Below, one piece after another: positions 34,553 through 45,141 of a stretch of 64,000 bases of DNA; within the stretch, counting starts at the first letter, position 1; the number at the start of each line of letters is the position of its first letter. The DNA lies in NCBI GenBank assembly GCA_902805475.1, contig CADCSX010000003.1, forward strand, positions 3,472,001-3,536,000. The letters run 5' to 3'. A model generated the notes under the pieces. The model saw only the letters and a list, made by a program, of their open reading frames with translations, was not told where the DNA came from and did no database searches. Origin of the DNA: Entonaema liquescens. Taxonomy: Eukaryota; Ascomycota; Sordariomycetes; Xylariales; Xylariaceae. A program made the position numbers and the translations under genes.

Positions 34553-36202
34553 ATGGCTCCCTTAATCCCGTCCGTCATTGCCCGGCCTCTAACTCGGGGC
34601 GCCGATCTGATCCGCGGAGCTCTGGGAAGCTTATCTTGGGGGCCGGCCTTAGCGGTAGCTAAACCGGCTGTGCTTTCGGTCTTTTCTAACCTTGAGATTG
34701 GCACTTTGTTATTAGTTGACGAGCCTGCAGGGACGAGAATGGTGTACGGACAGGGACTTGCTTCGAGGGGAACTAAATCCAGCAATGGGGAATATCTACT
34801 CAGGAAGGCAGATACGATCCCTCGCGTTGAAATCAGAGTGAAGGATGACGCATTTTGGATGAGGTTACTTTTGTTCGCTGATATGGGCTTTGCGGAATCG
34901 TACATGCTGGGTGAATTCGAATGCGCCGATCTAACCGCCTTCTTCCAGGTCTGTAGTACACTTTTGTTTTCAAGTATAACGCTGACGTGTGGGATAACCA
35001 TAGCTCTTCATTGCAAACCGGGACCAACTGAGTAATGGCATCACGATATTCTCCTCGGTGTCTGGGGTGGTATCGAGCATTGCTCGAACTACAAATACGA
35101 TGGCAAACGCGCTCTTGAACGTATCTGCTCATTATGACATCAGTAATGACATGTTTGCAGCGTTCCTCTCGGAAGACATGACCTATTCGTGTCCTATTTG
35201 GCGGACCCGGGTATCTCCTAATGATCCTGTAGAAACCCTTCAAGAAGCACAGATGACTAAACTAAAACGGTTCATCGACGGTGCCAAGATAAAGCCTACT
35301 GATTATGTTTTAGAGATCGGTACAGGTTGGGGGTCTTTCGCTATCGAAGCTGTTAAAAAGACTGGTTGCCGGGTAACCAGTCTAACGCTGTCAAAGGAGC
35401 AAAAGAGACTAGCAGAACAGCGGATCGACGAAGAGGGACTCTCAGGCCGTATAGATGTGCAACTGATGGATTACCGTAGCTTGCCATATACAGCAGTCTT
35501 TGACAAGATTGTTTCTATCGAGATGTTAGAAAACGTCGGCCTGGAGTATATAGGCACGTATTTCTCCTGTATCGATCGACTGTTGAAGAAAAACGGCGGT
35601 ATTGCCATGTTTCAGTGCATCACGATGCCGGAGGGGAGACACGAGGCTTATTCCAAGTCTGAGGAGTAAGATAACCATATGTCCTTCCTAGGAAACTAAG
35701 CACCTCATCTCGTAAATATCCCATACTAATATTCCCAATAACTAGCTTCATAAACAAGCACATCTTCCCAGGCGGCTATCTCCTCCACCATGCAACTACT
35801 CAACAACATCTCGCAGCAGTCTAAGGGAACGCTAATCGTAGAACGAGTTGAAAACATCGGAGGCCACTACGCTAAAACGCTGCGGCTTTGGAGGGAGAAC
35901 TTTATGTCGAATTTTGAGTCTAAGATCCGGCCGGCGCTGGAGGCGGAACATCCGCATATGACAATGCAGGAGGTGGAAGTGTTCAGACGAAAGTGGGAGG
36001 TACGAAAATTTGCCCATTCTATCTATAAAACCTACAGCATATTGAATGAAAGCATAGTTCTTATGGTGAAGGTTTACTAATATCTCCATAGTACTATTTT
36101 GCGTATTGCGAAGCTGGGTTCGTGACAAAGACCTTAGGCGACGTCATCATTACGGTTGGGAGAGAGGGCGCAATGGAATTGATGGAGGATATCCCCATTT
36201 AG
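34553..36202 (+). CDS. Cyclopropane-fatty-acyl-phospholipid synthase; apparent frameshift
   Basis: S-adenosylmethionine-dependent enzyme that adds a methylene group across double bonds of phospholipid acyl chains. Four exons: 34553-34948, 35004-35665, 35746-35999 and 36092-36202, about 474 residues. The N-terminal domain (ADMGFAESYMLGEFECADLT), HYDISNDMFAAFLSEDMTYS, AdoMet motif VLEIGTGWGSFAIEA and EMLENVGLEY are all typical. Exon 3 begins correctly (FINKHIFPGGYL) but the rest of it (QLLNNISQQSKGTLIVERVE) is in another frame. The total exon length is one more than a multiple of three. The break is at 35779-35786 (atctcctcc). Either two C are missing or one base is extra; a true pseudogene is the alternative. 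All introns are intact. Confidence 0.87.
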
Positions 36203-36491
36203 AATAGTTAGGGAAGTAAGTACAGGAAACGTATAGAGATTGGGTTTCCGCTGGAATTCTCACGATTACCTGGCGCGGTATGGATCTGTATTTTGGAATA
36301 ATGGTATTAGACTTATGCGCTCCTGATATATATACACCTAGAATAGGAATACAACTCCATAAGGAATTAAGAGGAGACATTCTCCTACTGAAGCTAGCAA
36401 CTTAAAGGTGACTAAGATCTCAAGCCTTTGAAGTTCTGCTATGGTATCGTACGGGGGTATATTTCCTTTTACTTCTCCTACTTCATCTATA

Positions 36492-37583
36492 TCAATTACG
36501 CTTCTTTTTCTTCTTCCCCGTCCCTTTCTTCGACTTTGCTTTTTGCCCCTTTTTGTCAGGACTATCTCTACCACTTACACCTACCTTCTCGCTCGCTATT
36601 GTCTTCTCCGTAGGTAAACCATACTTACTCGCATGCTGGACGTCAAAGTCGGACTTTCGCTTCCGGAAGAGCAGCATAGCAACCCTCGCGTCCTCAACAC
36701 TCGAGTGGTGACCTGTCTGGATCTCGACGCCTAGGATCTCTCGCGCGAGGACTCTAAGCGCTGGTTTGGGCCCGTGGCCGTACTGCCTGTAACCGGCGAA
36801 CCTCGCCGTATCTCGGATCTGTCCCGAGGGATGGCTCAGCTGCAACACTGCTAAATCGTGCCGGATGTCGTGGCCAACAATGATGCGCCCGCGCATGAGT
36901 TCTGCGACAGCTTCTTGTACCTCGTCGAAGCCTCGAGCGACGGGCAATAGTATGCGGGGTGTCAGACCCGTAATATGAGTTCTCCAGTCGGTCACAGTCT
37001 CGCGCGGCCGCACGAACGAGTCGTACACCTGCCGTCCATGGAAATCAACAATACTGACGCGCGCTAGCACCGACTCCCGTCCCTCGGGCCCAACGCCGAC
37101 CATCTCGCAGTCTAAGGCTATGTACTTGCCTACGTCGACCCCGGGTGCTAGCCCCTCGTTAACGCGGGGTGGTCCAGAAGCTACGAGGGATGCATTGTTT
37201 TTAACGCCGAGATTGTAGGCCTCAGCTAAATCCTCTGGCGACACATCATTGTCTTCGGCCCAAAGAGCAAGCGAAGGAGTTATAGTGGCTGGTGTGCCTT
37301 TGGCGATAGTAGAAGACTGGGCGATGCCCATTGGCTTTTTGAACGGAGGTATATGAGTAGGCTTACGAGAAGACTTATTAGACGTGTTTGGTAATGTTCG
37401 ATGTAGCTGCTGTTTGGGAGGGTTCTGTAGCTTTTGTCTCTTTTGCTGAGATTTAGACGATGGCCCGTCCTCAGCTTTCCTTTTGGCTGTGACTTTTGAC
37501 GTTGAAGATGAAGAAGTTGTAATGGACTCGGCCTTTATCTTGTCTTGTAACTTTTTCCAGTTAGATGATAACTCTTGCGCCAT
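36492..37583 (-). CDS. REX4: RNA exonuclease 4
   Basis: DEDDh-type 3'-5' exonuclease of the Rex4 family, nucleolar and linked to pre-rRNA processing. One exon, 363 residues. The N-terminus is Lys/Ser-rich. The exonuclease domain starts near residue 155: first Asp/Glu in YIALDCEMVGVG, second Asp in IIVGHDIRHDLAVL, and the His/Asp pair in GHHSSVEDARVAMLLF. The C-terminus is a Lys-rich tail (KKGQKAKSKKGTGKKKKKRN), likely a nucleolar targeting signal. It is divergent to MCM6 with 570 bases between the starts. Confidence 0.95.
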   Translation of the reverse strand: MAQELSSNWKKLQDKIKAESITTSSSSTSKVTAKRKAEDGPSSKSQQKRQKLQNPPKQQLHRTLPNTSNKSSRKPTHIPPFKKPMGIAQSSTIAKGTPATITPSLALWAEDNDVSPEDLAEAYNLGVKNNASLVASGPPRVNEGLAPGVDVGKYIALDCEMVGVGPEGRESVLARVSIVDFHGRQVYDSFVRPRETVTDWRTHITGLTPRILLPVARGFDEVQEAVAELMRGRIIVGHDIRHDLAVLQLSHPSGQIRDTARFAGYRQYGHGPKPALRVLAREILGVEIQTGHHSSVEDARVAMLLFRKRKSDFDVQHASKYGLPTEKTIASEKVGVSGRDSPDKKGQKAKSKKGTGKKKKKRN

Positions 37584-38153
37584 GATTTCAAAGTCAGCGC
37601 GCAGTTAAGCTCATTATATAGACGAATGAGTTTCGGGTTGATGAGATCGTATCGACGATTAAATTGTGTAGGGGATTGTAATACAAGAATTTGGGTGAAA
37701 CCGTTAGAGAAGGAACTTCTAGTTTGTATTATGCAAAATAGGCACACATTTATTAGGTCAAGTACCTATGTTAAGGAAATGAGGACCTTCAGGTGAATTT
37801 GGAATTAGAACTTCATCTTCGTACTTGAAATTGCTGTTAACTAGTAGTTATCGATAAAATGGAAGTCTCAGTTTTTTGGTTGCCCCGATATTGCGTTAGG
37901 TAAATCTTGGCATATGCAAGCACTTAGAGTTACGTGATCTAATTGGTTGCTCTTAAAAAGTCGCGTCTTCTAAATTCTAATTCGCGACGCGTCTTGGTCC
38001 CCATTTCTGCCCCTCTACTCCTTAATTTTTCTATCGAGGCCGAACACTTTGTGATTACAGATTACAATAATATTAATCCCCATATTCCCCCAACACCGAA
38101 CACCGAAAATCCACACGCCTTCTTAGTATCCGTGCGGATCATATACCTTCAAA
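37584..38153. promoter_or_regulatory. Divergent REX4/MCM6 promoter with ACGCGT box
   Basis: 570 bases. ACGCGT at 37987-37992, about 160 bases before the MCM6 ATG, is a perfect MluI cell-cycle box. A related gtcgcgtc lies about 25 bases upstream of it. ATTGG (CCAAT on minus) is at 37942-37946. Regulation by an MBF-type factor is inference. Confidence 0.6.
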
Positions 38154-41100
38154 ATGGCGGCCTCAAGTGACGCCGGAATGCTCATGTCTGATGCTCCGTC
38201 AAGAGCTGCTGCAACCCCCAGGCCCAGGCAGTTTAACAGAGGATCTTCTGCACGACCTCGAGGGCCTCCTTCCGAAAGTTTAGCTGCTCCTAGCGACGAT
38301 GAGGCCGAAGGCTTCGCCGATGATCAAATTCCCGGCCGGTCAAGACATCGAGACCCTGCTACTATTCCTCGAGTAGAAGATAGGATTGGTATTACCGTCC
38401 AAGAGCACTTTGAAAACTTTATAGAAGAGTATGCTTTATTTTCTTATAGTGTATAGCACATGATTAACGAGATAAATAGATTCATCGACGATCCTGTATC
38501 ATCCGGTGCGCCAACTTCGAGTGCTGTTACTACAGACAAATTCTACGTCGCCCAGATCCATGGCATGCGAATTTACCAATTATCTACCTTTTATGTCAAC
38601 TATAATCATGTTGCTAGTTATCAAAATGGCGGTCTGGCCAATGCCATCAATACTCAATACTACCGATTCCTCCCTTTTCTTACCAATGCCCTCCACAATA
38701 TGATCGCCAAATACGAGCCACAATATTTCCGTGAGCATCGACAGGCTACGACTTCCAGTAATCAGACTACGTCCGGCGCGAGTAATATTGGCTCTGGAAG
38801 CCAATCCGAGCTGCAGGGCAGCAAGACAGCGAATCAACAAACGGATAAGCTTTTCGCGATCGCCTTCTACAATCTCCCCCTCGTCTCTCGAGTCCGTAGC
38901 TTACGTGCCAAGAACATTGGCCAGCTTCTCTCCATATCTGGGACCGTTACACGTACGTCTGAAGTCCGGCCAGAACTGTCTCTTGCAACTTTCAACTGCG
39001 AAACGTGTCGCTCGGTCGTTCCGAATGTCGAGCAGACTTTTCGGTATACCGAACCTACACAATGTCCTAATATCCAGTGCGGAAACCGCCTGGCGTGGCA
39101 ACTCGATATCCGACAAAGTACTTTTGTCGATTGGCAGAAGGTTCGCATTCAGGAGAACAGTTCGGAAATCCCTACGGGAAGTATGCCACGGACAATGGAC
39201 GTCATTCTACGAGGCGAGATGGTGGACCGTGCTAAGGCAGGCGAGAAGTGCATCTTTACCGGTGCATTAATCGTGGTACCTGATATAAGCCAGTTAGGTC
39301 TTCCAGGAGTTAGACCTACGGCCATTCGAGATGACCGGAATGCGCCGCGCGGCAACGACGTTGGTGGTAGCGGAGTCTCGGGTCTAAAATCCCTGGGTGT
39401 TCGCGATCTGACCTATCGACTGGCATTCCTAGCCAATATGGTTACACCTGATACATCTACGCCTGGTCAATCTGCCTCACGTCAAGTTCACGATATCATC
39501 AACTCCCTAACTCAAACATCCGCCGATACGGCTGAAACAGTCGAAGAAGCACAGACGGCCGTGCTGAACTCCATGACACCTAGCGAGATTGACGAGCTTC
39601 GTGAGATGGTGCACAGTGACCATATCTACCACCGTCTCGTCCAATCGCTTGCGCCTACAGTATATGGCCACGAGATCGTCAAGAAGGGCCTACTTTTACA
39701 ATTAATGTCTGGTGTCCATAAGACAACAGCCGAAGGTATGGCTCTTCGAGGCGATATCAACATCTGTATTGTCGGTGACCCATCCACCTCAAAATCTCAA
39801 TTCTTGAAGTATATCTGTTCCTTTGCGCCACGTGCAGTCTACACATCTGGTAAAGCCTCATCAGCTGCTGGTCTTACAGCTGCGGTAGTTAAAGACGAAG
39901 AGACGGGTGAATTCACTATTGAGGCTGGTGCTCTCATGCTGGCTGATAACGGTATTTGCTGTATTGACGAATTCGACAAAATGGATATCGCCGATCAAGT
40001 CGCCATCCACGAAGCAATGGAACAGCAGACTATCTCTATCGCCAAAGCCGGTATCCAGGCCACACTTAACGCACGAACGTCCATTCTTGCCGCTGCTAAC
40101 CCAGTTGGCGGACGGTATAACCGAAAGACCACGCTACGAGCTAACATTAACATGTCGGCGCCTATCATGTCTCGTTTCGATCTCTTCTTCGTCATCCTCG
40201 ATGAGTGTAACGAGGCAGTGGATCGACATTTGGCGGAACATATTGTAGGCATCCACGCATTGCGCGATAACGCTATCGAACCGGAGTTCAGCACCGAATG
40301 CCTACAGCGATACATCCGATTCGCACGGACGTTCCGACCCGAGTTCACACCCGAGGCCAAGGAGCGTCTCGTCGAAAAGTACAAGGAACTGCGTGCCGAC
40401 GATGCCCAAGGTGGCGTCGGCAAGAACAGCTACCGTATTACTGTCCGTCAACTCGAATCCTTGATTCGGTTGTCAGAGGCCATCGCTAAGGCGAACTGTA
40501 TCGAGGAAATCACACCCGAATTTGTAGATGAGGCGTTTAATCTTCTCCGACAGAGTATTATATCCGTTGAACACGACGATGTTGAGATGGATGAAGACGA
40601 GGATGAGACGCCCGAGGACTCAGCGACGCTTGTTGCTACCGCGGACCAAGCCACGCGCGCTTCTTCAGCAGCCACGCAGGACCAGGACGAGGAAGGCGAC
40701 TCGCCTATGGATGATGGCGAAAATGCGAATGCACAAGGTAGTAGGGAACCTAGCGCCGCAGCACCAGCGAAGAAGAAGACAGCAATCACGTACGAGAAGT
40801 ATATTAGCATGGTGAACCTCATCGTGTCGCGGGTAAATGAGGACGAATCGTCAGGATCCGGTGAAGGTGTAGATGGCGATGCACTTGTAGAGTGGTACCT
40901 TGAACAGAAAGAATCCGAGCTGGAAGGTGAGGAGGATTATCACCGGGAGATGGCTGTTGCGAAGATGGTGCTAAAGAAGATGGTCAAAGTAAGTCTTTCT
41001 ATCCTCCATATCCTCGTGGAGCATTTTTTTTTTCCCCTCTGTGGTTATAATATTTAACTTGATGCTAATGGAGATGAAATAGGATAACATTTTAATGGCG

Positions 41101-41220
41101 GTACGCGGTGAGGGCCTAGCTGAAGATGGCGATCAGCCGGCCGCGGCAGATGGCGGGTCGACGCCCTCGCAGAAGGTCGTTTATGTCCTACACCCTAACT
41201 GCGCCATAGAGGAGTACTAA
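38154..41220 (+). CDS. MCM6: DNA replication licensing factor MCM6
   Basis: Subunit of the MCM2-7 replicative helicase. Three exons (38154-38428, 38480-40988, 41083-41220) give 973 residues, usual for the family. Domains: acidic, Pro/Arg-rich N-tail; N-terminal MCM domain; zinc finger near 265-291 (CETC...CPNIQC); AAA+ ATPase with Walker A GDPSTSKSQF near 524, Walker B CCIDEFDKMD near 585 and arginine finger SRFDLFF near 656; acidic insert; C-terminal winged-helix-like region (EKYISMVNLIVSRV). The MCM6 identity rests on the N-terminal block VNYNHVASYQNGGLANAI and the zinc-finger context. An ACGCGT box upstream fits G1/S expression. Confidence 0.97.
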
Positions 41221-41797
41221 GGGATAGGGTAAGACGAGATATAGCTTATCTTCCTTCCTTACCTTGTATCAGCGACACGAAAGGGGGATGATAGAGAAAT
41301 GTGCTACTTGTACGCACACATACACGCATATGTGACAATGGTTGATGTTAAGAGGTGAAACGGTCCTGTTGATGATGGTAGGTAAACACATCATGTATGC
41401 CGAGGAGCATTATTGAGCAAGGATGAACGAAACGAAATAGCAGTAGGCGTTTGGAGTCCGGCCATGAAGAAGATATTACCGGCTTACTGAGGGCAGCCCA
41501 AGGTGAAGGGCAAGTTAGTCCCCCTTATGTCTAGTGGGTAGTTAGAAACCTACCTACGTGTAGGTTAATGATTTATAAAAATCTTTTACAAATCACACTA
41601 CTTAAGATGGTCCAAGATGGTTAAAGATAATACCTAATATTACGTAGCTCTCGTGGCTGGTCATTACTCCTTTGTAGGACTCTTGACATGAGGGTTCCGC
41701 AAGATAGTCTTGAAGCCATATATATATAAGTAATGCCCACATCCGGTCACTTCAAACTCAGTAAGATGCAAAATGTCGGGTATCATTATTATCAGAA
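41221..41797. other. Intergenic, convergent 3' ends
   Basis: 575 bases between the stops of MCM6 and ESF2. No gene; TACCTA motifs near 41550. Confidence 0.5.
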
Positions 41798-42772
41798 TTA
41801 GAAAAGTTTGCTCAAGACACGTTTAGCCTCCTTGGGGGTCTTATCCACGCCCTTCTTCGCCACAGCCGCCTGCTTGAACTTCCGCATACTCCTATCCTCC
41901 GCCTTCGCGGCCCTAGCGCCGTCATCCCTCTCATCCCTCCCCCTCTTCCTCGCCGCCTTAGTCTGCATGCCATCCAGCATCTTGGCCCTCTCGACGTTCC
42001 TGACGAACTCCTTGTTCTCCTTGGTCGACCTGCTGATCTCGGCCCTCATCCTGCTGGTGCGCTCCGCGGTCTCGGCGTTGATCTGCTCGGTGAGGTTGTG
42101 CCACTTGAAGCCCTTGAGGTACAGCAGGCTCCAGATGTCGTCGCGGTAGTACGTGTTCTTCTTGCCGCCGATGGTCCGCGCGTTAAGCAGGTCGACCGCC
42201 TTCTTGGCGTCCGCCTTGCGCACAAACTCCACCCACCCGTCCGTGTACATGTGCTTCTTGTTGCCGCCCTGCCGCACCCGCCGCGCCCGCTCCGCCGGGT
42301 CCTCCGGCGTCAGGAATATCCGGTTGATCTTGCCGTAGGGCTCGAGCAGCGAGCGCAGCTTCGCGGGCTTCATGAACGGCGGCACCCGCGAGAGGTACAC
42401 GAGGCCCGACCGCTTGACGGCTGCTTCGGTGGCTACCAGGTTCTTTTTCGTCAGGGGGCGCGAGACGTCTGGTAATTCCGGGAGTGCGACGATCCTGGAT
42501 TTCAACTTGTTGTTGTCGCCGTCTGTTTTCGCATCTAGAGTTTCTCCTCGCGGAGTATCTTTTTCTCTCGTGTCTTCGTTCTCGGATTCCTCCTCCCCAC
42601 TGACTTCCTCCTCCTCCTCGTCTTCGTCGCTGGCTTCGTCGTCGCTTAGTTTGCGACGCTTGGCAGTTCGACCACCTTTTTGGAGCTCTTCGGCTTCGGA
42701 GTTGTAGCCCTGGCTTTCGTCATCATCGCTCTCGTCTACATCTAGGAATTTATTCCTCTTCTCCGGAGGCAT
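41798..42772 (-). CDS. ESF2: Pre-rRNA-processing protein ESF2 (ABT1 family)
   Basis: Nucleolar RNA-binding protein of the small-subunit processome, needed for early 18S rRNA processing. One exon, 324 residues. Acidic Ser/Asp/Glu N-terminal third; RRM about residues 122-210 (GLVYLSRVPPFMKPAKLRSL, YGKINRIFLTPED, YTDGWVEFVRKADAKKAVDL); family-specific helix after it (WSLLYLKGFKWHNLTEQIN); basic C-terminal coiled region. Length and order match yeast Esf2/human ABT1. Confidence 0.95.
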   Translation of the reverse strand: MPPEKRNKFLDVDESDDDESQGYNSEAEELQKGGRTAKRRKLSDDEASDEDEEEEEVSGEEESENEDTREKDTPRGETLDAKTDGDNNKLKSRIVALPELPDVSRPLTKKNLVATEAAVKRSGLVYLSRVPPFMKPAKLRSLLEPYGKINRIFLTPEDPAERARRVRQGGNKKHMYTDGWVEFVRKADAKKAVDLLNARTIGGKKNTYYRDDIWSLLYLKGFKWHNLTEQINAETAERTSRMRAEISRSTKENKEFVRNVERAKMLDGMQTKAARKRGRDERDDGARAAKAEDRSMRKFKQAAVAKKGVDKTPKEAKRVLSKLF

Positions 42773-43099
42773 TTTAGCTGATTGAATTCTTTATCGGTTG
42801 GTATATGATATAGCAAGTCTGGTGGCTTTGTTTTTTGAATAGCAATTAGCAGTCGATTAGTAGTTGATGTTTAGTTGCTAGCAAAGAGTAAAACTAAAAC
42901 CCAGAGAAAATAAAAATAAAATGGAGAATATGGATAAGACTTTCATGATAAGATAACTAACTAACGTTAATGTTTAAGTATGAGAATGCATGAATAGAGT
43001 TATATTCAATTATCGGATTATTTTGAGGGGTAGTCGATCCCCCACTATCATCTTTAAATCAGTGACGTTTTATTCTCCAAGGGATCGTTGAATTCAAGA
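42773..43099. promoter_or_regulatory. ESF2 upstream region
   Basis: AT-rich 330 bases between the ESF2 start and the MITE. No named motif recognised. Confidence 0.4.
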
Positions 43100-43414
43100 T
43101 ATTAGTGCTGTCTACACAAGTTCGACGTAGCACCCCCAAGGGGGTGCTGCGCATTGATTAAGGAAACGGGCAGTAATTAGGGATAGCGTACCAAACTTTG
43201 AATACTAATAAGAAGTTATTCCGACCCTTGTTAATTCTGGAAAAGGAAAAAGAATAATGAAATTTTATGAAATATTATAAGATATATCAAAATACGTGGG
43301 AAATACGCTTATTCGGAAGTATTTCGGTTAAATCCCGAATCTTGCCCGTTTCCTTAATCAATGCGCAGCACCCCTTGGGGGTGCTACGTCGAACTTGTGT
43401 AGACAGCACTAATA
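43100..43414. mobile_element. MITE with about 72-bp terminal inverted repeats
   Basis: Non-coding element of about 315 bp. Left arm 43100-43172 and right arm 43343-43414 are inverted copies; the only difference I see is one G/C in a run (agcacccccaagggggtgct versus agcaccccttgggggtgct). The centre (about 170 bp) is AT-rich with no coding frame. Arm ends read tattagtgctg and cagcactaata; a TA duplication just inside the outermost bases would fit a Tc1/mariner-type element, but the exact ends are ambiguous because the palindrome includes TA. No transposase is present in the window. It lies between ESF2 and the aldehyde dehydrogenase, both divergent from it. Confidence 0.88.
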
Positions 43415-43552
43415 ACCGAACCAGACTTGGAATCTGAGTTAATATATAGGTCCATTTTCACAATTAGTATAATCATACATAACCCTTAATTACTTACATA
43501 CCTCTCTCTCTATTAAGTATAGACTATCCCTTGTTATACTATACCGACGACA

Positions 43553-45141
43553 ATGTCTGTTGAAGTACTCACAACTATCTCGCCTACTACAAACGAGCCG
43601 ATATTGACTCGCAATGGCGTCACACCAGCCGAGTTGGAAGAGATTCCCAAGATCGCTGCCGAGAAGTTTCAGAGCTGGCGACAGACTTCGTTGACGGACC
43701 GCCAGATTATAGTTAAGAAGGCATTGAAGCTACTGGAAAAGAAGAAGGATGATCTCGCTGAAGAGCTTACCGTCCAAATGGGACGACCAATCGCTTATAC
43801 CGGCGCTGAAAGTAAAAACTTACATTGATTCCCCTTTCAAGTTGCAGTTATCAAGTGACATGGTAGACTAACTCTACACCAGTCACAACCGCCATTAAAC
43901 GTGCAGATTACCTCGTCAAGATCAGTGATGAGACACTGAAAGATACCGATGGCGAGCCGGAGAAAGGCTTTAAGCGATTCATTCGGAAAGTTCCTGTTGG
44001 CCCTGTCCTTGTAATCTTCGCCTGGAACGTGAGACATTCAAATACAATTCCCTATAATCTAGAACCGAGCTGATTTATTCTCTTAGTATCCTTACCTAAT
44101 CCTGGTCAACTCACTCATACCAGCTTTACTTGCTGGCAATACTGTCATTCTCAAGCCTTCCCCACAGACTCCTACGATAGTAGAACAGATCGCCAAAGTC
44201 TTTGCGGAGGCGGGACTACCTGCTGGTGTCTTGCAGTATTTCCACTGCGGGTCGCCGCTGATCATGGAGACCTTGGTTCGTGATCCTAAGGTTTCTCTCA
44301 TCTGCTTCACCGGTTCGGTCGCGGGAGGATTATCGGTCCAGAAGGCCGCTTCAGATCGAATCGTCAACGTTGGCCTAGAACTCGGCGGTAAAGATCCAGC
44401 ATATATTAGAGGAGACGTAGACTTAGACTGGGCAGCCGCTGAGATCGTCGACGGATCGATTTTCAACTCGGGACAGAGTTGCTGTGCTATTGAACGTGTT
44501 TATGTTGATGAGAGGGTCTACGATTCATTCATAGAAGCGGCCCAAAAGGTTCTGAAGGACTACAAAGTTGGTGATCCTCTAGAAAAAGAGACCCAGATCG
44601 GACCAGTCATTTCGAAGCGATCAAAAGAGACTATCGAGTCTCATATTAAGGATGCTCTAAGCAAAGGTGCAAAAGACGCAACGCCGGAGAACCCCACGTT
44701 CTCAAACCTCCCACCGAAAGGAAACTTTGTGAAACCCACTCTCCTGATCGATGTCAACCACAGCATGACGGTTATGACGGAGGAGACGTTCGGACCAGTT
44801 ATTTCCGTCATGAAAGTCAAGTCGGACGAAGAGGCTGTGGCATTAATGAATGACAGCGAATTTGGTCTTACAGCTAGCATATGGACCAAGGACACGGCCA
44901 GGGGCTATGAGTTGGCGGAGCAAGTGGAAGCGGGAACCGTCTTTGTCAACCGTGCAGATTACCCCAGCCCGGTGAGTTCTTTATGCGAATATGATCAGTT
45001 TGTGGCATGCTAACAGGATAACCATAGGATTTGGCTTGGACGGGTTGGAAGAATTCGGGCAAGGGCGTGACTCTAAGTAGATTCGGGTTCGATCAGTTCG
45101 TGAAGCTAAAGAGTTATCATTTGAAGGACTATCCGAAGTAA
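43553..45141 (+). CDS. Aldehyde dehydrogenase (NAD(P)+-dependent)
   Basis: Oxidises an aldehyde to its acid. Four exons (43553-43811, 43883-44028, 44087-44971, 45028-45141) give 467 residues. Visible motifs: oxyanion Asn in VLVIFAWNYPYLI, cofactor-binding KPSPQTP and FTGSVAGG, general-base Glu in GLELGGKDPAYI, catalytic Cys in NSGQSCCAIERVYV, and the structural TEETFGPVISVMK. The C-terminus ends LKDYPK without a peroxisomal signal. Substrate is not clear; the set of motifs is close to succinate-semialdehyde/medium-chain aldehyde enzymes. The MITE sits 138 bases upstream of the ATG, within the likely promoter. Confidence 0.95.

Noticed and set aside
34553..36202. Sphingolipid C9-methyltransferase as identity
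   Set aside because: That family has N-terminal membrane helices; this protein has the soluble CFA-synthase N-terminal domain.
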